This document shows positions 1 to 10,186 of a DNA stretch of 64,000 nucleotides, one piece after another. The stretch lies in assembly GCA_028023455.1 (NCBI GenBank), contig JAQFVV010006255.1:2666001-2730000 (forward strand). The letters are read 5' to 3'. The stretch's first letter is position 1. Each line of letters opens with the position of its first letter. The position numbers and the translations under genes were made by a program. Source of the DNA: Epiperipatus broadwayi (taxonomy: Eukaryota; Onychophora; Udeonychophora; Euonychophora; Peripatidae). The notes beneath the pieces were generated by a model, which ran no database searches, was not told where the DNA came from, and was given only the letters and a program-made list of their open reading frames with translations.

Positions 1-42
1 ATGTTTAGGCTTAGTCCTAGAGCTGTAGTTGAAACCCTTGTC

Positions 43-82
43 ATTATTGTTATTATTATCATCATCATCATCGTCATCAACG
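43..82. repeat. ATT/ATC trinucleotide microsatellite
   Basis: This is a run of tat and cat triplets. On the minus strand it reads as a GAT/TGA repeat, the same kind of tail that ends the RTE copy at 45901-45920. It could be the eroded 3' tail of a minus-strand RTE lying mostly outside the window, but no RTE coding sequence is visible next to it, so it is called only as a microsatellite. Confidence 0.6.
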
Positions 83-414
83 TTTTAATTAATGAGCTGT
101 TTAACTGTTTAAAGGCCATAAATAAATATTGATTTTATAATATTTAGTGATCTCTTAGTATTATTATAACTACATCCCATCATCTATTTCATGCAAGGAT
201 GAGTGAATTGCCATCCTAAATTAGTTATATATAATCTGAGCTAGTAAAACTTATAAAAATATTGAAACACATTTGTTATGCTAAGATCTAAGAAGTGATT
301 TATGTCTAATATACTCCACTTTGGTTTAAAGATGTTTTACTTTTACCTAACTATTAGTGCTTATAGTGATATGGCTCAAAAAGCAAAATCTCTCATTTTT
401 ATTAGAAATAAAGT

Positions 415-512
415 ACCAAAAAGGGATTCAAACCCGGTACATGTGAAAGGTTATTAGATATAACCGTGTCTAGATTCAGATAATCTAGTGGCGCCCTGCT
501 AGACCATATTCA
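415..512 (-). other. tRNA-like (SINE head or tRNA pseudogene)
   Basis: On the minus strand an A-box-like block (tggtctagcaggg, about 500-512) is followed about 65 nt later by a good B-box-like block (gggtttgaatccc, about 428-440). The spacing is close to that of a tRNA gene with a slightly enlarged middle. This is the layout of an internal RNA polymerase III promoter in a tRNA-derived SINE. I could not fold a full cloverleaf, and I see no TSD or A-rich tail, so the piece may be a truncated SINE or a tRNA pseudogene. Confidence 0.4.
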
Positions 513-759
513 CTTAGTATTTGTTTAAACATGCACTTAACATCAAACCAAGAAATGAAAGTGGATAAGACCTACAGTCTGTATACCTGAGTTATATTTT
601 ATTGAAATTACTAGTGTACTCACTTCACGTGATTTCCATATACCTGAGTTATAATTTTGTTATTAATAATTTGCTTATAATTATTGAGATAGTGTTTACT
701 TGAGAAATCCAAGTTATTTTAAATATTATGATCATTCTATGGACCTCTTTAATTATGTT

Positions 760-800
<41 letters not shown>

Positions 801-817
801 CTCATATATATATATAT

Positions 818-851
<34 letters not shown>

Positions 852-1330
852 TCCATACCTATGTATATATGCGAAGGTAACTGTAATGTAATCGGTTTGC
901 TAAACATTATAAGTTTTCTAAATTATTTCCAAACTGCCTTTGAAGTTATTCAATTTACTAAATTGCTAGTGTTCGTGTATAGTAATTAAATCCAGAGGTA
1001 TTTTTCTTAGATATATGCTAAATGTTGGCGGCTTGAATCTCTTTGAAAAAAAAAAAAAATTCATTTTTTAAAAAAAAGTAATTCAAGGTTTATGGCTATC
1101 TCAATTACTTCACACTAAGCTGAGAAATGAGCTTTATGAATCTTATAAAATAAAAGTTAGAACAATTAACAAGCATTGATAGTGTTTGCCTGCAATAAAT
1201 CCAGCCGATTCTTTTGAAGTTGATAAAATTAGTGACTTCTTAAGTTTTAAAGTTTAAAAATAAAGATATTAATGGCTTGTGAGAGGGGGGTAAAGAAATA
1301 TAAAAAACCCAGTTTTGAATGAACAGCATC
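513..1330. other. AT-rich sequence with (TA)n tract
   Basis: No gene is visible. A (TA)n microsatellite occupies about 760-850, and the 63-codon frame running through it is an artefact of that repeat. A-runs occur at about 1047-1076. Confidence 0.6.
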
Positions 1331-1610
1331 CATTTTGCTTTACTCGCGTGTTAACTTATATCCCGGCAGTGTGCTCAATTTTGTTATGGAGATCAGTGGC
1401 TAGAGACCGTCATTGCTGCCTCCTTGGCGGCTAGAAGTGTTTATGGAGATAGAGGACCCAAACCCCAGCCTACCTGAAGGAATAGCCCATAGAAAGAACA
1501 GCTGATGAACCAGCTCGGATAAACCAGCCATGCATGTGTGTGTAATCCTGTCAAGCTGCAAGCCTTCATAGTTGAACCACCAGTGATAAATTCTCAACCA
1601 TTCTAACCTA
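1331..1610. other. GC-richer island, unidentified
   Basis: This stretch is clearly richer in G+C than its surroundings and reads openly on the minus strand from 1597 to 1400 (65 codons). I do not recognise the predicted peptide. It looks like an old transposon or exon fragment. No splice sites or termini could be fixed. Confidence 0.3.
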
Positions 1611-1886
1611 ATGCTATAGAAATTCTAAATCTTTCCTAAAGCTAGGTGTAACATATAAGTAATATGCACAAACTCTTAAACTTAAATCTCATAAATTCAT
1701 TAAGCTATGTTAAATAAGTATATTCCTATTTGTATAAATTTAAACTAAATGTAAAAAAAAGCTAAAGTGCAAAATCTTGCCTAATCTCAATTTCTCTTAA
1801 ATCTTTTAAATTCAACTTGTAAAAAGATAATGATTGTCTTATTATTTTCTCTATTTTTGTCTATACTTATGCCTATATATATATAT

Positions 1887-2758
1887 CAGGGATGCCCAAC
1901 CCGTAGCTCGCGAGTCACATGTGGCTCGCGTAACTGTTTAATGTGGCTCGAATTGCACTCTTCAAAAAAATTGATAAAATATTTTATGTTCCTTGATGGC
2001 TCATGCACACACTAAAAAATAAACATTTTTACAATACAAACAATAACAATATGCAGTGTCAGGTTTCACATTAAATAAAATATATTTTTCCTGTAATTGT
2101 AATTTATATGTATGTTACCAAATTTTTAATAAATAAAATGTATTTACATTTTTTTTTCTTTTTAACATATTACACCATTTTTTTTTTTTGCTGTACACAT
2201 TTGGTTTGGTGCTATATATATATTGTGTTTAGTGCTCTTGTATATATTGTTGTTTTTATCGAGAAAGATCCTTGTAGACGTTTGGTTTGGTGCTGTATAT
2301 ATATTGTGTTTAGTGCTGGAAATAGTTTTTATCGAGATAAATCCATGTACACGTATATATTTTGCTGTATATATCGATGTTTAGTGCTGTAAACAGTTGT
2401 TTTTATCCATATACACGTATATATTTTGCTGTATATATATATATATTGATGTTTAGTGCTGTAAATAGTTGTTTTTATCGAGATAGATTTGTGTACACAT
2501 ATATATTTTGCTGTATATATTGATGTTTTCATCGAGAAAGATCCGTGTACACATTATTTTGGCCACATTAGAAACGGCGGATTGGTACCAATGTGAAACA
2601 GCCCGTCCCCCCCCCACCTATCTCCCTACATTGCAGGTTTAGTACCCAAGTACCATGTTTATAAATGTAATATGAAAAATATAATATATAATTGTGGCTC
2701 CCCAAATTTTTTTAAATTCTCAACTGGCTCGCGTCAAGTTAAAGGTTGGGCACCACTG
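1887..2758. mobile_element. hAT-like MITE
   Basis: The left end reads cagggatgcccaacc and the right end, reverse-complemented, reads cagtggtgcccaacc. These are imperfect terminal inverted repeats of the CAGnGnTnCCCAACC kind typical of non-autonomous hAT elements. Both ends are flanked by atatatat (1879-1886 and 2759-2766), an 8-bp duplication of the right length for hAT but of low complexity, so weak evidence by itself. Sub-terminal blocks near both ends carry the same 'ggctcgcg' word. There is no transposase. The interior is largely a minisatellite (separate entry). Confidence 0.75.
2185..2560. repeat. Minisatellite inside the hAT-like MITE
   Basis: Four to five imperfect tandem copies of a unit of roughly 70-90 bp. 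Each contains a ttttgctgtatatata-type block, gatgtttagtgctgtaaa, and gtttttatcgagaaagatc followed by gtgtacac. The units differ by small indels, mostly in the TA tracts. The open frames on both strands here follow from the repeat and are not genes. Confidence 0.8.
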
Positions 2759-4879
2759 ATATATATATATATAATTACAATGCATTTATTGATTTGTGCT
2801 ATGCCTTCAGAGCAGGGATTACTAATTATTATAAACATAAAGAGATGCTTTGATCTCAAGTAAGTTAATTCATGCTGTTTTTGGCATACTTCTAAATCTC
2901 CAGTCTGAAAACCTACTCATATATATATATTGAAACAGTAAGATTCGTATTCGAATTTTAAGTTTCACCTTTTTCTATCGTCTCTCACTCACCGCTCTAT
3001 CTTACCCAAATTTAAACTTTTTGGTATCGAATTGTGTGTGTAGCAATATTAAAAATGTATAGATATATGTAGAATTCAACATAAACACGCACACATTTCG
3101 ATCTCAAATTTAAGGCAATAAATAAAGATAAGTAATATAATTTAGATTTCTTCTTTTAGTTATATAAAAATATGTAATTTTAATCATTTATTTGGAATTG
3201 TAAAATTCGTTATTTATTGCTTTGTTTAAATTTCATTTAATAATAATTTCGAAATAGATTGTAATATTTAATTAAAAGTAAAAATAATCATATGTTCCCT
3301 TTTTGTCTTTGAAATTTTAAAAGAATCGGTCGGTGAGAGATAATAGATTAATTAAAAAGAAAAATTTCCTAAAATCTAATTGCAAAAACTAAATGTAAAA
3401 TCTAAACATAAACAATAGAACGGCAGTTTTCTCTAATGAGAATTAACAAAAATGCATTGATTATCCTCAGGGCAGATTAAGTGGAATCTAAAAATACACT
3501 AACAAAATTGTGAAAGATAAGATATAAAGAAAGGAGGCCATTTTAGACTGGCTAGAAACTTGTCACTTTAACTTTAGCTCTGCTCTCGATCAGTTGAGAG
3601 TCTCCAAAATATTAAAAAAATTTGTTCCTGCCACGGTATGACCGAGTAAAAGCGCCCAGACTATTCTCCACCCGGCAGATGGCCTATCAGATGCCAAATC
3701 TTCCATTGCCCTTCATAAATTCAACCATGAAGATCTGCTGCCTAAAATAATGAGAAAGCTGCTGCTGCTGTTAAATTAAATGAACCACCTAAACACATGA
3801 AAGAATTGCTAATCATGAACAATTTGCTACTGATCATGGAATCGGAAAACTTCTCATAAACAGGTACATGTGTCCAAATTCTTTAGAGTACTCTACTAAT
3901 ATGCTATAGCTCATTCTTCATACTACTTATATAACTTATAAAATGTAAAATTATCATTTGTAAAACTAAAATTTAATAATTAATTTATTGTGCAAATTTC
4001 TCTAATAATATAGTTTACCTCACTCTATCTTTCTTGGGTACATATTTCTAAAATCTACATTTTATCATATAATTATCGCATGCTTATAATTTTCTAAGTT
4101 TGAATCTATCATCGCTTGAAACAGTGAATGCGTGTCATCATAAATAACTTAATTTTCATATAAATCGACACGCATTCAATACTTCATTTATTGTAATGCA
4201 GGGGTCTACTACTTCGCAAATGGCTGGCGTTTTAGTTGTAATAATCACCCAGTTTATATATGTTTTATATTTATTAAGTCTTAATTAATAATTCCATAAA
4301 ATTGCATTTCTTTGAGAGTCGCCAACGTTCTTTATTAAATGTTGGTAATGTAGGGCTGAGTTAGAAAATATATTTAAATCTTACCAGAATTGCCTATACA
4401 TTATACATGTGTTATGTTTTAGAGACGCGATGACCCATTTCAAGCCGTGAATATTCCGGATTCTATAGGGTTGAAATTAACCCGTCATCCTACACAAGCT
4501 GACAAATGAATGTCCCATAGGACTTGATGACCGTCATGCAGCCAGCAGGCAACTCATGACACGGACTGCTTGTCTCTGGTTATGCTTATGTGACACCTTA
4601 CTTCTTTGGGCTGATGGCAAATGCCAGCCCGTCATTCTTATAAACTCATTCATGGCTTTGCAGTTTCAATATACTGCCATTCCATATCGCCTTTCTAAAA
4701 CGTACCACGTGTTTCTTTAACTTTCTTATTCTATGTATCACTCCACCTCTGCATTATCTTCATAATTCATTCTCAAATAAATGTTAGTCCTTAGTTATTA
4801 AAGAATATTTTAATTAAATAAATATATAAGTCCACCGCTACTCTTATAAATCTTACTTTAGACTCTTACATTGCAAAGG

Positions 4880-4887
4880 TATAAATA
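4880..4887 (+). promoter_or_regulatory. Possible TATA box in the 5' LTR
   Basis: The block tataaata lies mid-LTR and is conserved in the 3' LTR at 9589-9596. The position is plausible for a U3/R boundary. In DNA this AT-rich the motif occurs easily by chance. Confidence 0.25.
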
Positions 4888-5267
4888 CCTAAAGGCATGC
4901 ATTAGAAATACTTGCTCAAGAATTTTAGGTAGCTAGATTACGTCATCAAATAAATGCTTTTCTTTTTGTAAACATTACAGTATCGGAAATACCGCTACTG
5001 AGGTATTAAATATAAAATACGTCTAAATAAATAAATGTATTTCTTTAATATAATAGTATCGGAAAATCCCACTACTGAAACTTTAAATCTTAGCAAATAT
5101 TATTAATAAATAATTTTATTATTAAAATGTTTCAATAAATAATTTCAAACTATACATCTGCAATTACGTTTTATTTATTCGATACCCATTCATTATGTTT
5201 TTTCAATTTGTCAATATAAGTGTTTAATTAATATTAGTGTTATTATTGGCTAACTCAGAATAAAATC

Positions 5268-5453
5268 ATGAATCTCTTGCAAACCCTGACCACCGTGCCT
5301 AAAGAAATGTTTACTAATGTCGCATCAGATGCGTTGTTTCATAGATTGTATTGTGGAACGGATAAACTATGTTCGAACTCAGTACTACAGGTGGCTTCGC
5401 TACCTCGATGGTGCTGCCGTTCTGTGTGGTGGTCGAATTCTGCACTATATTAA
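5268..5453 (+). other. Small ORF within the 5' LTR
   Basis: A 61-codon open frame starting MNLLQ and ending just before the LTR terminus. The equivalent frame (9973-10158) in the 3' LTR is the same length, starts at the same Met and differs by roughly eight residues. I recognise no family. It could be coincidental openness shared through common descent of the two LTRs; no ribosome-entry or splicing evidence is visible. It is not called as a gene. Confidence 0.25.
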
Positions 5454-5504
5454 ACGAGTCACACGTTTTCTGACTGTTACATAGTATAAATTTTTTTTAG
5501 CATT

Positions 5505-5522
5505 TGGCGCCAACAAACGTGG
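5505..5522 (+). promoter_or_regulatory. Primer-binding-site-like block
   Basis: The sequence tggcgccaacaaacgtgg begins with TGG, as expected for pairing to a tRNA 3' CCA end, and resembles the TGGCGCC-type primer sites of many gypsy-like elements. It lies 23 nt after the LTR end set by LTR alignment, whereas these sites normally follow within a few nt. If the 5' LTR really ended at the CA at 5501-5502 the spacing would be normal, but then the 3' LTR would lack about 20 terminal nt. The tRNA cannot be assigned by eye. Confidence 0.6.
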
Positions 5523-6052
5523 AGGCTTCGATTATAAAACCCATATATACCCTGAGCAAAAATATAACGCATATAAATTTCTTTTAGCGTTCGTTACCGA
5601 GTTAGCTAATTATTCTATATATATATACGAGTTTGTTTTGATAAAAATAATGAAAAAAATAAATCGAGTGAAATAATGTGGGTCGAGTGAATGAACGGAC
5701 GGTAGATGTAATAACAAATTTAAGGAAAGCAGGGATGTGTGTGTAATTTAAGAAGAAACGAAAATACTCGGATCTAATGAAATATTTTTTTATATATATG
5801 GCAAAAAAAAAAAAGTAAGCAGTCGCTAAATGAGAAAGCAGGTAGCAGTAAATAATTTATTAAAGTGCTATTATATATATAGACAGCAGTGGCTTATTAT
5901 ACGCGTTAGCAGTAGTTCGCTATAATATATATGTTAAACGCAGCAATATAGAAAATATAAATGAGGGCAGTGAAAAAGTGTGATAGGGCCAAGATACCGG
6001 TGGGGAATAGTCTAAAGCTAGTAATATAAAATAAATAAATAATATTAAGAAA

Positions 6053-7181
6053 ATGGAAGCAGAAAATATTGATATAGAGCAAGTAGATTTATCTGAAGCT
6101 TTGGAGTCGACACCCGAGAGAAGGGAAGTTCCGCAACAATACAGAGGATCAATGGACTTTAATTTCAAGTTCATTGAGGAAATGCTCAGACAGAATATGC
6201 AAGAAATGAGGAAAATGTTTGAGGAGGAAACGAGAAAAAGAAGAGATGAAGAATCAAAAAAGAGACAGGAAGAAGAAAAGATCAGAATTAGAGAATATCA
6301 GGAATTTTAAGACACTATATGGAGATAGTTAGAAGCAATAAAGGAACAGTTTGGAATATCCAGAGTTAGTAAAAAGGAAGAAGAGGTTAAAGACATGCAG
6401 AATGAAAGGAAGTTAGAAATCTCTGACGAACCTATGATAGTAGAAGAGCAAGCAGGTAGTGTAGTAAATATAAAAAAGTATGATGAGCAAAGAGACCTCA
6501 TTCCAACCGATGAAGGTCTACAAGAACCGGAGAAGGAAGTCAGCATTAAAGAAGAGACGAAGATGGACATTGGACAACTAAGCTACTTAGCAAAGATGAT
6601 CCACATCAAGATCTTTAGAGGGGAGATAGGAGAAAATCCTCAAGCTCACTTAGAGAGCTTACAAAAGTTCTTCCAATTTCATAAGACAGGACCAGATGAG
6701 CAGATAGTGATAGCCAGTTACCATCTACAGGGATCTGCAAGGACTAGTGGAATATGGTGAGATGGAAGCCTAAAACCATAGAAAAATACAAAGATGCATT
6801 AATGAAGCATTACTGGAGCAATGAGCGTCAGAACGGTATCTACAATACGCTCCGCCAGGAAAAAAATGGGACGATACCCCAAGAGACGCACACACAGTTT
6901 TTATTCTGCCAAGCGAACCGGTTAAAATCCCTTACAATGTTTGCCTTTTCGGATTCACACATCATAGGGACCATCCAGCGTAGCATTACCGCTAACCATC
7001 CAACAATTAATGGCAGGCAGTCGAATAAAAGACATAGAAGAAATGATTGAATTTCTCACTACATTGGATTTTAACTATTGGGCCAAAGAACCACCTGGAT
7101 AGAAGGCAAAAATTAGAAAACCCAAGACCGCAGTCATCGATGACGAGAGATCAATATTATCCACCTGACCCGGGGTTGTAA
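6053..7181 (+). pseudogene. gag: Broken Ty3/gypsy-type gag
   Basis: Gag is the structural capsid/nucleocapsid precursor of LTR elements. Here it survives in three open pieces. 6053-6310 is an N-terminal, strongly charged, probably coiled-coil region rich in E, K and R. 6395-6760 holds the capsid start, with FRGEIGENPQAHLESLQKFF and later SYHLQGSARTS, matching the GxPxxFLxxLxxYF...LxGxAxxWW pattern of the retrotransposon gag domain. 6754-7050 continues with the middle of the capsid. A stop at 6308-6310, further stops and at least two frame changes separate the pieces. A final segment near 7143-7181 reads RDQYYPPDPGL then stop in another frame. No CCHC zinc knuckle or pol follows. It is non-functional as it stands. 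Confidence 0.82.
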
Positions 7182-7618
7182 AATATTTTAGACTCTTAGG
7201 ATGGTTATTAAACGTATATGAGAATATTAAAACGAATTTGGTTGAATGGAATTTACTTTAGTCAAATAGGGTTTTAGATAGAAATTTTGTTATATATATT
7301 TAATTACTATTACTCTTAAGAATTTTTTTTATATATTATATTAACTAATCTTACTCTAAGAATTTTTTTTATATATATATAATCAGTTTAACTAATATTA
7401 CTATGATTTCTAACCAGACACGGCCAAATTAGGCCATTTTAATTAAACTATAAATTCTGGATCCGGGTATATAAATTATTCGTTGCTTCATGTAATCTCT
7501 GCTTTCTATATTTCTATATATCTGTAAAAAAAAATATTTTTTTTTTGTATTTAAATTATGTAATGTAGCAAAAAAAATTTTCTCTTTCCTTGCCACCTTT
7601 GTTCTTCCTTAATTGTTC
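7182..7618 (+). other. Non-coding internal 3' region of the LTR element
   Basis: AT-rich sequence between the end of gag and the purine tract, about where pol would begin in a complete element. It contains a duplicated block (aagaattttttttatatat at about 7319 and 7357) and poly-A/T runs. I see no reverse transcriptase, RNase H or integrase motifs. Confidence 0.6.
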
Positions 7619-7619
7619 A

Positions 7620-7636
7620 CGGGAAATACGGGGAAA
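7620..7636 (+). promoter_or_regulatory. Polypurine-tract-like primer
   Basis: cgggaaatacggggaaa directly abuts TGAAACAG of the 3' LTR. A purine-rich block at exactly this place is the expected primer for plus-strand DNA synthesis in LTR elements. It supports the 7637 boundary and the + orientation. Confidence 0.75.
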
Positions 7637-10186
7637 TGAAACAGTAAGATTCGTATTCGAATCTTAAGTTTCACCTTTTTCTATTGTCTCTCACTCACTG
7701 CTCTATCTTACCCAAATTTAAATTTCTTGGTATCGAATTGTGTGTGTAGCAATATTAAAAATGTATAGATATATGTAGAATTCAACATAAACATGCACAC
7801 ATTTCGATTTCAAATTTAAGGCAATAAATAAAGATAAGTAATATAATTTAGATTTCTTCTTTTAGTTATATAAAAATAAGTAATTTTAATCATTTATTTG
7901 GAATTGTAAAATTCGTTTTTTATTGCTTTGTATAAATTTCATTTAATAATAATTTAGAAATAGATTGTAATATTTAATTAAAAGTAAAAATAATCGTATG
8001 TTCCCTTTTTGTCTTTGAAATTTTAAAAGAATCGGTCGGTGAGAGATAATAGATTAATTAAAAAGAAAAATTCCCTAAAATCTAATTGCAAAAACTAAAT
8101 GTAAAATCTAAACATAAACAATAGAACGGCAGTTTTCTCTAATTAGAATTAACAAAAATGCATTGATTATCCTCAGTGCAGATTAAGTGGAATCTAAAAA
8201 TACACTAACAAAATTGTGAAAGATAAGATATAAAGAAAGGAGGCCATTTTAGACTGGCTAGAAACTTGTCACTTTAAATTTAGCTCTGCTCTCGATCAGT
8301 TGAGAGTCTCCAAAATATTAAAAAAATTTGTTCCTGCCACAGTATGACCGAGTAAAAGCACCCAGACTATTCTCCGCCCGGGAGATGGCCTATCGGATGC
8401 CAAACCTTCCATTGCCCTTCATAAATTCAACCATGAAGATCTGCTGCCTAAAATAATGAGAAAGCTGCTGCTGCTGTTAAATTAAATGAACCACCTAAAT
8501 ACATGAAAGAACTGCTAATCATGAACAATTTGCTACTGATCACGGAATCGGAAAACTTCTCATAAACAGGTACCTGTGTCCAAATTCTTTAGAGTACTCT
8601 ACTAATATGCTATAGCTCATTCTTCATACTACTTATATAACTTATAAAATGTAAAATTATCATTTGTAAAACTAAAATTTAATAATTAATTTATTGTGCA
8701 AATTTCTCTAATAATATAGCTTACCTCACTCTATCTTTCTTGGGTACGTATTTCTAAAATCTACATTTTATCATATAATTATCGCATGCTTATAATTTTC
8801 TAAGTTTAAATCTATGATCGCTTGAAACAGTGAATGCGTGTCATTTACTTTCATAAATAACTTAATTTTCATATAAATCGACACGCATTCAATGCTTCAT
8901 TTATTGTAATGCAGGGGTCTACTACTTCGCAAATGGCTGGCATATTAGTTGTAATAATCACCCAGTTTATATATGTTTTGTATTTATTAAGTTAATTAAT
9001 AATTCCATAAAATTGCATTTCTTTGAGAGTCGCCAACATTCTTTATTAAATGTTGATAATGTAGGGCCGAGTTAGAAAATATATTTAAATCTTACCAGAA
9101 TCGCCTATACATTATACATGTGTTACGTTTTAGAGATGCGATGACCCATTTCAAGCCGTGAATATTCCGGATTCTATAGGGTTGAAATTAACCCCAGTCA
9201 TCCTACACAAGCTGACAAATGAATGTCCCATAGGACTTGATGACCGTCATGCAGCCAGCGGGAAAATCGCGATATGGACCGCTTGTCCCTGGTTATGCTT
9301 GTGACACCTTACTTCTTTGGGCCGATGGAAAACGTCAGCCCGTCATTCTTATAAACTCATTCACAGCTTTGCAGTTTCAATATACTGCCATTCCATATCG
9401 CCTTTCTAAAATGTACCACATGTTTCTTTAACTTTATTATTCTATGTATCACTCCGCCTCTGCATTATCTTCATAATTCATTCTCAAATAAATGTTAGCC
9501 CTTAATTATTAAAGAATATTTTAATTAAATAAATATATGTCCACCGCTACTCTTATAAATCTTACTTTAGACTCTTACATTGCAAAGGTATAAATACCTA
9601 AAGGCATGCATTAGAAATACTTGCTCAAGAATTTTAGGTAGCTAGATTACGTCATCAAATAAATGTTTTTCTTTTTGTAAACATTACAGTATCAGAAATA
9701 TCGCTACTGAGGTATTAAATATAAAATATGTCTAAATAAATAAATTTCTTTAATATAATAGTATCGGAAAATCCCACTACTGAAACTTTAAATCTTAGCA
9801 AATATTATTAATAAATAATTTTATTATTAAAATGTTTCAATAAATAATTTCAAACTATACGTCTGCAATTACGTTTTATTTATTCGATACCCATTCATTA
9901 TGTTTCTTCGATTTGTCAATATAAGTGTTTAATTAATATTAGTGTTATTATTGGCTAACTCGGAATAAAATCATGAATCTCTTGCAAAACCTGACCACCG
10001 TGCCTAAAGAAATGTTTACTAATGTTGCATCAGATGCATTGTTTCGTAGATTGTATTGTGGAACCGATAAACTATGTTTGAACTCAGTACTACGGGTGGC
10101 TTCGCTACCTCGATGGTGCTGCCATTCTGTGTGGTGGTCGAATTCTACATTATGTTAAACGAGTCACACGTTTTCTGATTGTTACA
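7637..10186 (+). repeat. 3' LTR (about 2.55 kb)
   Basis: A full-length partner of the 5' LTR with scattered substitutions and a few small indels, for example an extra tttactt block near 8844 and a 4-nt difference near 9036. It ends in GTTACA immediately before unrelated sequence. The counterpart of the 61-codon LTR frame lies at 9973-10158. The frame at 9237-9431 is not open over the same length in the 5' copy and is probably chance. Confidence 0.88.

Larger units (their letters stand above)
2931..5481 (+). repeat. 5' LTR (about 2.55 kb)
   Basis: The boundaries come from alignment with the 3' copy: both start at TGAAACAG, and similarity stops right after GTTACA. The short inverted ends (TGAAACAG against TGTAACAG) support these limits. 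The LTR contains an imperfect hairpin around 4126-4185 (gaatgcgtgtca paired with gacacgcattc), a duplicated motif beginning agtatcggaaa (about 4979 and 5049), a GCT triplet run near 3760, and a 61-codon frame at 5268-5453 that stays open in the 3' copy. An LTR this long is unusual for Ty3/gypsy elements. Confidence 0.88.
2931..10186 (+). mobile_element. Ty3/gypsy-type LTR retrotransposon, gag-only, long LTRs
   Basis: Two direct copies of a sequence of about 2.55 kb (2931-5481 and 7637-10186) bound an internal region of only about 2.15 kb. The copies start TGAAACAG and end GTTACA. The internal region has a primer-binding-site-like block near its left end, remnants of gag, and a purine-rich tract abutting the 3' LTR. 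A 4-bp ATAT duplication may flank the element (2927-2930 and 10187-10190), but the left side is a TA repeat, so this is weak. By eye the LTRs are about 95% identical, so the insertion is not recent. No protease, reverse transcriptase, RNase H or integrase is present; the element is non-autonomous. Confidence 0.9.

Noticed and set aside
700-891. 63-codon ORF rich in Tyr-Ile repeats
   Set aside because: Produced by the (TA)n microsatellite.
2108-2532. ORFs on both strands within the first hAT-like MITE
   Set aside because: They follow the minisatellite units and TA tracts, with no protein-like composition.
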